The notes beneath the pieces were generated by a model. That model was not told the origin of the DNA and searched no databases. It saw nothing but the letters and a program-made list of their open reading frames with translations. This document shows positions 12,091-22,161 of a stretch of 64,000 bases of DNA, in pieces. Both the position numbers and the translations under genes were made by a program. Location of the stretch: positions 890,370 to 954,369 of the forward strand of contig MNCI01002813.1 of the NCBI GenBank assembly GCA_015680685.1, written 5' to 3'. The number at the start of each line of letters is the position of its first letter. Position 1 is the first letter of the stretch. Origin of the DNA: Gnetum montanum. Taxonomy: Eukaryota > Streptophyta > Gnetopsida > Gnetales > Gnetaceae.

Positions 12091-12689
12091 CTTAGTGCTT
12101 GTCAATTTCATGGAAATCTGGCAACGGCTGAATATGCAGCAGAGAGTTTGCTCAAGCTAGAGGCAACCATGGCAAGACCTTATGTGACTTTGTCGAATAT
12201 CTATGCTAAAGCTGGGAGACATGAAGAGTTTGCCAAGATCAGAATGATGATGAAAGAAAGAGACATTAAAAAGGAGGCAAGGCTCACCAAGATAGAGGTC
12301 AAGGATAAGGTTCATTCTTTCGTAGTCAATTATAGATCACATCCAATGGCAACTGAAATTTATAATATACTTGACTGGATCTATAAACAGATGGAAAAAG
12401 ATCCAGTCTATTCAGCAGCATGTTCTAATGTTGCTGTTCATGATCCTGAAAAGGACAAGGAAACACATAGTACTGCTTACCATTGTGAAAGGCTAGCGGT
12501 ATGCTTTGGGCACGTGAGCACGCCTCCAGGGACGACTCTGCATGTCCTAAATAATCAGCGAATGTGCAGGGATTGCCACAATGTTATGAAATTCATTTCT
12601 AGGCTTGTGGGTAGAAAGCTCATCATTGGTGAGAGAAACATAAATTTCATCGTTTTGAAACGGGCTCGTTTTCTTGTTGAGATTTTTGA
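12091..12689 (+). pseudogene. PPR-DYW pseudogene, 3' fragment with E and DYW domains
   Basis: Open from the LTR border with SACQFHGN, YVTLSNIYAKAG, the E+ region KVHSFVV and a DYW deaminase domain. The HxE motif (HCE, 12481-12489) and the CxxCH zinc motif (CRDCH, 12565-12579) are present. Near 12640 a frameshift is needed to reach the family C-terminus, read as FHRFETGSFSC, stop, DF, stop, so both the Gly and the final Trp codon became TGA. The open frame that runs on to 12981 is a read-through in the wrong frame. The protein would have edited organelle RNA. Confidence 0.88.
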
Positions 12690-13032
12690 TGAGAAAATCT
12701 TGGATCCTGACCTTTATCATAGTTCTATACCCTGTGTTAAGTTCTGTTGCTTTTTTCCTCTGGCAAGATGTGGATCTTGCCACGATTCAATTAGCCACTA
12801 TTGCATTTTTGATCAGTTTGGTTTTGATATCGCACATTCGTTGATTGAGTTTAACAACCAGAAAGTTGCGGAAAGATGTACTATGTATGTGATAACTGCT
12901 CGTCCTTCACTGACCTTAAATAAGCACGTAAAATTTGTTTTACTTCAGCAGTGCCTCTGCTCCAACATCCACGATAAATAAACGCTATAAAAAGAGAAAC
13001 TTTGCGAACAACCTCATTCACCATGACGAATC
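12690..13032. other. 3' flank of the PPR relic, nothing recognised
   Basis: About 340 bases of mixed composition. No repeat family, RNA gene or protein similarity is visible. It becomes GC-rich towards 13030. Confidence 0.5.
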
Positions 13033-13332
13033 TCAACAGCCATAACCGTCGTCGAGGCTTTCCTGCCCAGCGCGTCTAAAACTGCTTAACCAAGACAGCT
13101 TCCTGGCAAGCGAGGACATGGGCGTTCTGAGCCTGCAGCAGGGCGACGGCGATGCTGATGAAAGCTGTGTTGGGTTATAAACGACAGTGTAGGTTGCTGT
13201 TCCGCCTGCCTGCACAATCACTGGACTTGGAGGGCTCGACTCCTGCATCTTGGCATAAGCTTTCTGCAGCTCGCTTTGCACAATTTTCTTGATCTGGGCC
13301 TCCAGATTTTCCTCGCTCTGCGGCGACTCCAT
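13033..13332 (-). CDS. Unrecognised 99-codon ORF, possible 5' exon of a host gene
   Basis: The product is not recognised. The ATG at 13332 sits in a good plant context (A at -3, G at +4). The first 50 residues look like real protein: an acidic, Gln-rich amphipathic start (MESPQSEENLEAQIKKIVQ) and a Pro/Val/Thr stretch. The last 45 residues are Ser/Arg-rich and look out of frame, so either a splice donor or a frameshift lies near residue 55. The segment is clearly more GC-rich than its neighbours. It could be the first exon of a gene whose rest was lost. Confidence 0.3.
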   Translation of the reverse strand: MESPQSEENLEAQIKKIVQSELQKAYAKMQESSPPSPVIVQAGGTATYTVVYNPTQLSSASPSPCCRLRTPMSSLARKLSWLSSFRRAGQESLDDGYGC

Positions 13333-13526
13333 TTGCTCCTTGTGCAGTCAGTAGCAGATTGAGGGAAGACGTTCTATAAGTTCTGCAAATACAGTGATAG
13401 GAACAAGTTCCTCCTCAAGGAGCACCAGAGGTATGAAAATCTTGAAATCTTAATTATGCATAAGAATGCAAGTTCTTGGGTTAGGACTCTGAAAATTGCA
13501 GACGAACTAATTCTTGTATGTCAGAA

Positions 13527-14936
13527 AATCTCCATGAATCAGCCGCTACCCAGAACTGGATCCTTCTTGCTTTGCCTCGCACCTGAATTGCACCACCGAA
13601 GCTCAAATTCATGCCGGTTCTTGCTCTGCCTTGCACATGAATTCCACCACTGAAGCTCAGATCCATGGCGGTTCTTGCGATGCCCTGAACGAGGAATTTA
13701 CGACTACCCAAGCTTCAAGGAATTTACGACTACCCAAGCTTCAGTTACCGCTGCAGAATTACCCCCACTTGAGGCAGCCGTACTGTTGAATTCGGTTCTA
13801 TTTCCGCTGAGTTTCTTTCCGTTGCTCAGACTTGTGTGAGCTCATCTTTCTAATCAACTTCAATCTCAAAAATAAGTGAAGCTGAAACCGCCATCTCCGC
13901 ACCAGAGGTTCAGAGCAGACACAGGACTGTGCTAATGAGTTGCGTGGACATGGCTTCTGCCATGTCCTTTGTCGTGCAGGTGAAGCCTCTGAGCGGCACC
14001 ATCAGCGTGACGGTAGCCACAATTCCATCAGGAATTGTTCCTCCAGGGGTAGAGAAAAATGGGTGCCGCCATGAACACTTTTGTTGGTGATGCTACTAAT
14101 TTTTTGTTTGCGGGTTCAAGTAAACCCATCAAAAAAAGTGGCGATGATCTTGCAACTGATAGGACCAAGAATGATCCTGCAACTTCTGTGAACAAGGCAT
14201 CCTCCTTTGCTAGTTATGATGCTTTTTGGGAACTCTGAAATCCTTAAACTCTAGTTTGCGAATGGAATGTTCACCAAGAAAATGCTTGTGCAGGGAATAC
14301 CGTCACTGATGGTGGCGCTCAGAGGCTTCACCTGTGCCACAAAGGAATTGGCAGAATTGGCAGATGCGATGGCCACGCAACTCACCAGAACCAGGATTAT
14401 CAGCGCAAATACGCCCCAGACCACAATCCTGAACCTCTGGTGCAGAGATGGTGGTTTCAACTTCACTTATCTTTGTCACTGGACTGCTCTGCTGGTCCTG
14501 CATACACCCATAAGAAATTTCTGGGTAAACAAGAAAATCAGCGAGACTGAATTTGATTAGAAAGCTGAGCTCACACAAGTCTGAGCAACGGAAAAAACTC
14601 AGCGGAAATAGAACCGAATTCAACACTAGGGCTACCTCAAGTGGGGGTGATTCTGCAGCGGTAACTGAAGCTTGGGTACTCACGTCAATTCCTCGTTCAG
14701 GACTGAAGTTTGGGTAGTCACGTCAATTCCTCGTTCAGGGCATCGCTTTCAGGGCATCGCAAGAACAGCCGTGGATCTTAGCTTCGGTAGCGGAATTCAT
14801 GTGCAAGGCAGAGCAAGAACCGGCATGAATCTGAGCTTCGGTGGTGCAATTCAGGTGCGAGGCAGAGCAAGCAGCGGTATGAAATCGAGCTTCAGCGAAA
14901 TCCAGGGCAGCGGCTGTGCTTCATGGGGATTTTAAA
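13527..14936. mobile_element. Foldback element with long inverted arms, copy 1
   Basis: The left arm (about 13527-14040) and right arm (about 14310-14936) are reverse complements over hundreds of bases. Examples are GCACCTGAATTGCACCACCG on the left and its complement near 14835, and CTCAGACTTGTGTGAGCTCA on the left and its complement near 14570. The loop (14040-14310) holds unique sequence with an open plus-strand run starting MNTFVGDATNFLF. One arm frame gives a hydrophobic stretch (VWGVFALIILVLVSCVAIA). No transposase is seen. It resembles a foldback or Pack-MULE-like element carrying host sequence, but the family is not identified. Confidence 0.65.
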
Positions 14937-14954
14937 ATTGAAAATCAAGATTAA

Positions 14955-15345
14955 CATACCTTTTTTAAAATTGGTAGTAGTAGTCATGATTTTTTAAAAT
15001 TGGTAGTAGTAGTAGTCATGATTTTTTAAAATTGGTTAATGATACGGTGTTCTAGTGGTTAGCTCATCTTCTTCAAGAAGTTGCTAGTAGCACCTAACTC
15101 ATTGTCTTCAAGATGTTGCTAGTTGAAATCATAATTTTAAATTTGAAAATCAATATTAACTTATGTATAAAGATGCTTGTAGTAGTCCTGATTTTTTTCA
15201 AGTTGGCCAATGATAGGTTGTTCTAGTCATTAGCAATGATTTTATTAAATTGGCCAATGATAGATTATTCTAGTAGTTAGCTCATTATTTTCTTAGGCAA
15301 GAAGCTACTAGTTCGAGTCATGCTTAAGGTATCATTATATTCCTC
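14955..15345 (+). repeat. GTA-rich tandem repeat and tRNA-like SINE relics, copy 1
   Basis: At 14955-15035 a unit of about 38 bases (TTGGTAGTAGTAG...CATGATTTTTTAAAA) is repeated; copy 2 has one unit more. Next come two segments resembling a tRNA-derived SINE head. 15035-15130 has TTCTAGTGGTTAGCTCA. 15251-15330 has TTCTAGTAGTTAGCTCA, an anticodon-loop-like TCTTAGGCAAGAAGC and a B-box-like AGTTCGAGTCATGC. They are too decayed to be tRNA genes. Confidence 0.45.
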
Positions 15346-15879
15346 TATAATTCTTCTAAATTCTCTAAGTTGCTAGTTCAAGTCATGCTTAGGTATTGTT
15401 ATATTCCTCTATAATTCTTCTAAAGTTTTTGTTGGCTATATGTCTTGAGGTGTACAAACAATTTTCTATATGTGAATTTCAAGTGAAAATATGTATGATA
15501 TCTTACTTCTAGAAGCAAATTTGCTTTATCTTAAAGTTTACTTACATACAAAAATGGCTATAGTAGTCATGGAGGATTTTGCAATCAAGGCTACATCATT
15601 TGCCAAAAGAAGAATATTCAAAAAACAATTTATTGTATGTGAATTTCAAGTAAAAATATAGATGTCTTATAATATCTTTACTTCTAGAAGCAAATTTGCT
15701 TCCTCCTGAAGTTGAATTCCTTTTTCATTTTATTTCTTATACTTAGAAGTTAAATCACATGAAAGAACTTAATGATGCTAATGAGATAATAAATGCTACA
15801 TAACAAAATAAATATTTACATATGAAAAATTATGGGTTTAATCATAGAATATTATAATGGAGAATCTTCTTTTAAACAA

Positions 15880-16330
15880 AAGGCTCTTTTAGAAAACTTT
15901 AAGAGAAAAAGTCTTGGCTAAAGTTTGGTTGAACATGTCAGAAAAAAAACCAATTCTATTTACACTATTAGAGGAGTTTTGTTATCTAGTACTCAACAGT
16001 ATCTACTCTTAGTTATTCCTATTTATTTAAGGAATCGAATTGCTAGAGCAAGAATAAGCTCTCATCATCTCCTTGTTGAGACAAACTATTGAATCAATTT
16101 ACCAAGAGAAGAGTGTATTTGCAAGGTAGGTAAACAAAGCATAAAGGATGAAGAGCATATCTTTTTATATCGCTCATGTTTGACTCACATTCAAATTAAT
16201 TATAATATTAACTGCAATCTTCCAATTGTTTTCTTTTAAATTGACCCTATCTACTTAGGGCATTACATTAATGATGTTTTCAACTTTCTTCAAAAATGTG
16301 TTGAGGCTTTATAGCTATCCAACAAATCCT
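15880..16330 (+). pseudogene. LINE-like C-terminal zinc-binding relic, copy 1
   Basis: The plus frame reads RARISSHHLLVE, then PREECICKVGKQSIKDEEHI and FLYRSC. This resembles the cysteine/histidine block near the C-terminus of non-LTR retrotransposon polyproteins (an S-S-H-x-L-x-x-E run, then C-x-x-C-like and H...C positions). A stop lies between the two parts and no RT core is recognisable upstream. 15361-15879 shows nothing else. Confidence 0.4.
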
Positions 16331-18639
16331 TTGTGATTTCTTAGACTTAATAAAAAATTTAGATTTCCAATTTCCACATTTACTAATAAGGTGATATCTA
16401 GTATTTCAATTTGAAGGTTAGAACCAAAACTAATTTTATGTGTGAGGTGTTAGGCTCCAAATAAATGTTAATAATAAGCAAAAAAATTCAAAGTACATTA
16501 CACACTTAACACTAAGTTAAAAAAACCAAAAATAACATGAAAATAAAAACTTTAAATTTTGGAGAGGGGTGGGGAATGGATAATATTAATAATAATAAAA
16601 ATTAGAGTATATTACATGCTTAACACCAAGTTATTTAAATTAAAAAAATGAAGACTTCAAATTTTAAGGGAGGGGGTTGGGGGATGAGTGAGGACTATTG
16701 AAACCTAAAAGAATGACTATAAGTACATTCTAAATGTTTCAAACATTTAGAGATCTTATGTTTCTCAAGAAAATCTGAATTTTCTCTCTTGGATTTTCTC
16801 CAGCAAATTTGATATCTCTCAAATTCTTATATGAGGATTCTAAATTACCTCCAATTTCTTCAACTAATGCCAACAATTTTCTTCTTCTATTGATGTATAA
16901 ATTTTTGTTAATTATGAGAATGCAGATTTACAAGCTAGCAAGCAAAAATTTGAGATGCCCTCTTCTAGTGATATTGATATAGCTAAGACACTTGATTTCA
17001 TTTTTTTGATTATGTATTCAAGTTACTTGTAGTTGATTTTATATCATGATATGTATTCATTCAAATTTTGATTACATGCTTCATAATCAAAGTTTTTCTT
17101 TCTATTTAAATAATGTGATGCAAAAATATGATATTTAAGTCATTCATGCTAGGTATTATTTTCATTATTTTCTACTTGTTTAGCTAAGCATTGCTTCAAT
17201 GGTGTAGCATGCTCTAGATATAAGATCTTTCATACATAAGCATATAGTGTTGATTACTTGTAAGTGGAATTTAGTTTTTGATGTTCAATCTACAAAATAT
17301 TTTAAAGTTTTAGGTTTTGTCGAGCTATTTAATCTTTCATTAATTTTTTAAAAAGATGAGTAGGAAATTGTTAGTTTTCTCGATTCCATTAAGCATATAA
17401 AATCTATTTCCATGTCATTTTATTTTTATAGAGATTTGTTATTGAAATCAATCTTCTTAATTGTGAAAAGGAATTCGTATTGCAATTAAACAAAAAAAAT
17501 TTACATTCAACCAATTACATATTATAATCTTTGATTCTTGTAATTATTATCATTGTGAAGGATATTTGTTTAATGTTTGTCCTCTTTTGTTTAAGAAAGA
17601 AGATGCTGAGGAAAAGAATAATATGTTAAAACTAAGAATGAAAAATAAAGAAAACAATTTGAAGCTAAATAGATGAAAAATCAAGTTTGTATTAATAACA
17701 AGATTGATTAAATGACAATAAAGAAACTAGACAAGATAGAAGCTTCTATGAATACTTGTATTACATGAAGTATTGATTAGTTTGAATTAAAAATGTGTAA
17801 GGAAATTTTTTTCCTATATAACAAGGTTACTTGTACTCAAATATTGAATCTTTCGTTGATGAGAGGGATGTTATTAAATGTCAACAAGTCTAAACATAGA
17901 GTTAATCATGATAGATAATATGGGATATTAGAACCCTAAAATAATGGTCATATAGGTACACCCCAAGATATGCTATCTAATTAGAATGTTATCACTTAGC
18001 ATTACCCACTATAATCAAATATAAAGAGGAGAAACTCCAAATCAACAAAGATGAAATGCCTAATAGTTTTAAGAATGCCTTTTCAGGTTTTCATCCTTAT
18101 AACCAATCTTGAAAACCTTGTTCTTTAGGGTAGGAAATTGAATATTTCATAAAAGGATTAACATTGGGTAGAAGAAAAGGAGGCCCCCACCTTATTAATA
18201 GAATAAACATTATTAAAAAACATTATCTCCGTATGTTGACCAATAGTTGTAAACAAATTGGTAAGAATTAAAATATCTTGAACTTACTGTCCATTCTAAA
18301 TATTTAGTATACAATCATTGATAGATAGACTTGTTTGATGTTTTTTTATTATGAAGAACCACTTGGAAACCATGCAAATCAACAACACATTTCTATGAGA
18401 TCTTAGGAATAAATATGTTTTTTTCCTTAATCATTAAAGAATTTTTTGAAATTGATTTAACTACAACATTTCTCAAAGGTACATTTTTCTAAACATTAGT
18501 AAAAGAAAAGGGTGGGCTAACTATTGAAACATCACCAAAAGAAATCATTTTAGGATTTGCAACATCTGAATAAAAAATCTTAGTAAAATCTATAATATTT
18601 GTAGACGAAACCTTAATAATTTTTATCGTAGCTTAATAC
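16331..18639. other. AT-rich DNA without recognised features, copy 1
   Basis: About 2.3 kb of AT-rich sequence without convincing ORFs. Two G-rich runs (near 16560 and 16668) stand out. The stretch 17431-17908 has no counterpart in copy 2 because of the N at 39756. Sequence just downstream of the LINE ORF1 relic on the minus strand (18000-18600) may be its continuation. Confidence 0.5.
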
Positions 18640-19270
18640 TAATGTGCTTACATAGCCTTTTTTGTAGCATAAAAGGACATGAATCAAATATATGACCCTT
18701 TCATAGTGACATAAATTTGGAAAATTGTAATAAACAATCATCTATACATATTTAATTTTGTTAAGACATAGAAGAATTTTGTACTTAAGTGAATTAAGAC
18801 CTACCTTAATCATATATCAAATTCTATGAAACCTACTAATTGTAGCTAGGATTTTAACATGCTTTCTTAGCCCACTTCGAGAGATCATATCACTTTTAAA
18901 CTTTTTAAAAATCCATGGAAGATTTGACAATTCAAAAAAACAAGGAACCCTTCAAAATTAAGTGTTGAATTAAAAGGAGTTTTCAAATAATTAAATAAAA
19001 TATAATGATAATTGAAAACACCAATATCAAGGACCTTATAAATCATCGCCAAATCACAAAATTCTACTAGCAAAAATAAGTTTGATAGATAACGTGCATG
19101 GATAACATCCAATATCCAATCTTTTCAAACCAAATTTAAATGATGCAAAAACTTAAGAAATGAGGTAAATAACCAAGAATTTGCATGAAAACATAAATTC
19201 CATAAATTTCCTAAGTAATAGATTCATATAAATCATCACATAACTTGTAGAATAGCAAAGAAGCAATGGA
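18640..19270 (-). pseudogene. LINE ORF1 relic (DUF4283-like with zinc knuckle), copy 1
   Basis: On the minus strand the frame through 18669-18720 reads a zinc-knuckle-like KGHIFDSCP, with the upstream Cys lost to a stop, preceded by YYNFPN where plant LINE ORF1 proteins usually have YE[NR]LP. Further upstream come ELSNLPWIF and an open 75-codon stretch (18885-19112). This order, a DUF4283-like region followed by a knuckle, is known from plant LINE nucleic-acid-binding proteins. Many stops are present, and the same relic occurs at 40480-41110. Confidence 0.45.
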
Positions 19271-19680
19271 TCTACTTGAAGGATCACATATTAAATTTAT
19301 CAACATTGCATGTAATTTCCAATTCTCCAAAATGAAAAAGTTAATATTTGTCAATGCATTTTGTAACTATATCAAATCCTTTTTCAATTTTAAGTTCAAG
19401 CATAGATATGAAAATGATGTTAGGAGTGAAACTATAATCCTTACTAATAATTAAATTTTCTCTCTTAATTCTTCAAAACACCTATTACAAGATTGTACAC
19501 TTAAGTAGATATCTCTAAAATTGGAAAGATATTTCTTTCTTTGTTATTTTTGGTAGTTTCTAATTAGTATGTCATGTACTCTATTTCTTTTTTACTTATC
19601 ACTAATATTGTTTTTGGGGTCCAACATCCCCTAGTATATTCAAAAATATGTACCTAACTTGATACATCAAAAAAGTTATA

Positions 19681-19772
19681 TAGGAATATAATAATGCCTT
19701 AACTATAACTCAAACTAGCAACCTCTTGCCTAATAAGATAATGAAGTGTTAGCCTAGTGGCATGGCCCTTGA
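19681..19772 (-). repeat. Inverted tRNA-like SINE relic, copy 1
   Basis: The reverse complement shows CTTATTAGGCAAGAGGTTGC and GCTAGTTTGAGTTATAG, followed by AAGGCATTATTATATTCC. It matches the plus-strand relic at 15285-15350 in content and order. Copy 2 has it at 41531-41620. Confidence 0.45.
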
Positions 19773-20976
19773 CTTTAAAACTTATAATTTTAAGGATAAC
19801 TATTTAGATGTACAACCTTATAATTAATGCTTTGAAAATTAAGAGAGAAAAATTAATTATTAGTAATGAGGATGGTTTAAGGTAATAATGGAAAGCTTTG
19901 GTGAAATACCAACTTTTGTAAGAAAAGAAGATTTAATAGAAAATGATCACATGTATTGTTTATCATGATTGATTTTACAATAAGAATCTTTGTCATTACC
20001 TACAACATGCTTGTTAACATTAGTTTTAATCTTTAAATTGACAATATTCTTTTCAAAGAAGTAAAAACCTTGTCTTATGACCTATCTATTAAGATTAATC
20101 AATGCTTCCTATAGTATACATAAAATATTCACGCAAGCTTCTACCTTCTTTGATTACATTATTGTCCTTTTATCATTCTTATTATTGACGTTAACTTAAT
20201 TTTTCATATCTTTAGCTTTAGATTGCTTTTTATCCTAAACTTCAATGTGTTTTTTTCTTAGCAAATTTTTCCTTAATCAAAGTTGCAAGAATTAGGAAGA
20301 TTTTAATATGTAATTGATTAAACAAGAAGGCCATCATATAAACAAGAATAAGAATTAAAAGAATTTAGAGTACATTGGATCATCAATATAGAAGAAAGAG
20401 CCTAAAGAAAAAGCCCAATAGTTTTGGAAATGCCTTTTTAGGTTTTCATCCTTACAATCAATCCTAAAAACTTTTTCCTTTGGGATAGAAAAATTATTAG
20501 GTCTTTCCCTTGTTCAAAAGTGTCATGGATTTTTATTTCTTACTAAAGGATTTCTTATAAAAAGAAGCAATATAGTTTCTCTAAAGTTTGAAAACAAAAT
20601 ATCAATTAGAATTAATAAAAAATTACCAATAAGAGCTTATAGCAGCCCTTAAAATAAAAAAGAAATTAATCATCTAGAAGACAAACTCATTGTTCCTCTT
20701 TCATTGAAATATTTGGTGGTTAAAGCTATAACTAAAAAACAACATTTTTAAGAATATGATATTTAACTCCTCATAAGATATCATAGTTATGCTCTTGGCA
20801 TTGAAAAATAACTACATATCTAAGCTTCCAAATATACAACTAAATATACTTTTAAATACAAAGAAAGAAAATAAATAAAGTAAGTTGATCACCAAGAATA
20901 GTATCATCGATGCTTGGGTAAAAGTTATAAATTCTAGATATCCATTTCAAAAAGAATGTGAATAGAAATATGTAAT
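19773..20976. other. AT-rich DNA, target of two gypsy insertions
   Basis: No gene is seen. Position 19870 (AATGAGGATGG) is the uninterrupted site corresponding to the G3 insertion in copy 2. The end at 20976 is the left target of G2. Confidence 0.6.
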
Positions 20977-21927
20977 TAATGTGCAGTGAGGTACCCCTAT
21001 GCCCAACCATACAAATCATAATGCATTCACGCTCGATTCAATCAAATTCTGCAGACTCTATAGTTTTCAGTACACTGACCTTCTAAAAAGTGAACCTTTT
21101 CTGAAGGTCATTCATTGTCTTCCCAATTACACTTGTGATGCACATGGTATGGTTAAGTGTAATCGAGGCATATGATTTTTATTATTTTGTATTTTACATT
21201 CTTTAGTGCTTAAAGAGAGAGATGAAGTAATTTAATAACTAATTTAATTTGACTAACTAACTAATCTCTAACTAGTCCTAACATAAGCATTTGGTCCCAC
21301 TTTCCATACACATCCTCAACCCACGTACCACTGCTAGGTTACCAAGCATAACGCTACTGGGCATACCAAGTAATAATGCTACTAGGATTACCAAGTGAAT
21401 ATGTGTTTAGACTTGAAGCAGTTGTACTTATGTATTTAATCTATCTTGTTTATCTTGCTTAAATACTTAATTAACTTAATTACTGAGAAACATTGAACAA
21501 ATAACTGAAAACATTAAATGTAAGAATATAATAATTAAACTATCTAAAATGTTGCAAGTTTCATCAAGAAGCTCATCTTTATTTTTGTACACACTAGTGT
21601 TTAGGTACAATAATGTTTGAATAAAGATCCGTACACTCAATGACTCCTGCTATGAGAACTCGGGAAAGTATTTTAACTTTCAAGTGTAAAAACTATAAGA
21701 GTTTATCTACTACTATGAATTGGATCCCAATAAACATGGCTAGGAGCTCATATTTATAGTTTTAAATTTAGGGCTACATTGATGGGACCCCAACAATGTA
21801 GCAAACACTATGTTAATGTGGCCCTGTCAATGGGGCAACACCACATAAATGGGACCCCATTGATGGGGGCCTGTCAACAAGGCCATGTCAATGGGGATCC
21901 ATCAACGTGATACTTTGACACTCATCA
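20977..21927 (-). repeat. 3' LTR of G2, copy 1
   Basis: In element orientation it runs from TGATGAGTGTC (21927) to the GGGGTACCTCACTGCACAT end (20977). It is preceded by a polypurine-like tract read as ATGGGGGTA. A TATA box is at 21751-21758 (TATTTATA on plus). Upstream of it in U3 lies a cluster of ATGGGG/CCCCAT elements (about 21775-21905). The last bases are TAATG here and TGATG in copy 2. Confidence 0.85.
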
Positions 21928-22161
21928 TACCCCCATGGCCAAATGAAAACTCATCCTCAAGTTCTTTTACAAAATTGAAAAGGTATGGGATTATTAACTG
22001 ACTCTTAACAAAATAATTGACTTGATAAAAGTGAGTGCCTAAGTGTACGAATCAATAAATTACAAAAATTATGGTGTTAATGATACAAAATTCAACACCA
22101 TGACATGACTACAAAAATTTGGACAACACATCCTCTGACAATGTGGAGAGGATGATGAAGA

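Noticed and set aside
12690-12981. Extension of the long open frame beyond the DYW domain
   Set aside because: The family C-terminus is found in another frame ending at 12689, so the last ~100 codons of the open frame are a read-through after a frameshift.
14251-14935. Several overlapping ORFs in the foldback element as separate genes
   Set aside because: Both strands of both arms give similar ORFs because the arms are inverted copies. None is consistent between the two duplicates.
16560-16700. G-quadruplex regulatory element
   Set aside because: The G-runs are conspicuous but only three suitable runs occur per cluster and no gene is nearby.
18885-19112. Independent 75-codon gene
   Set aside because: It lies within a LINE ORF1-like relic, and copy 2 carries indels that break the frame.
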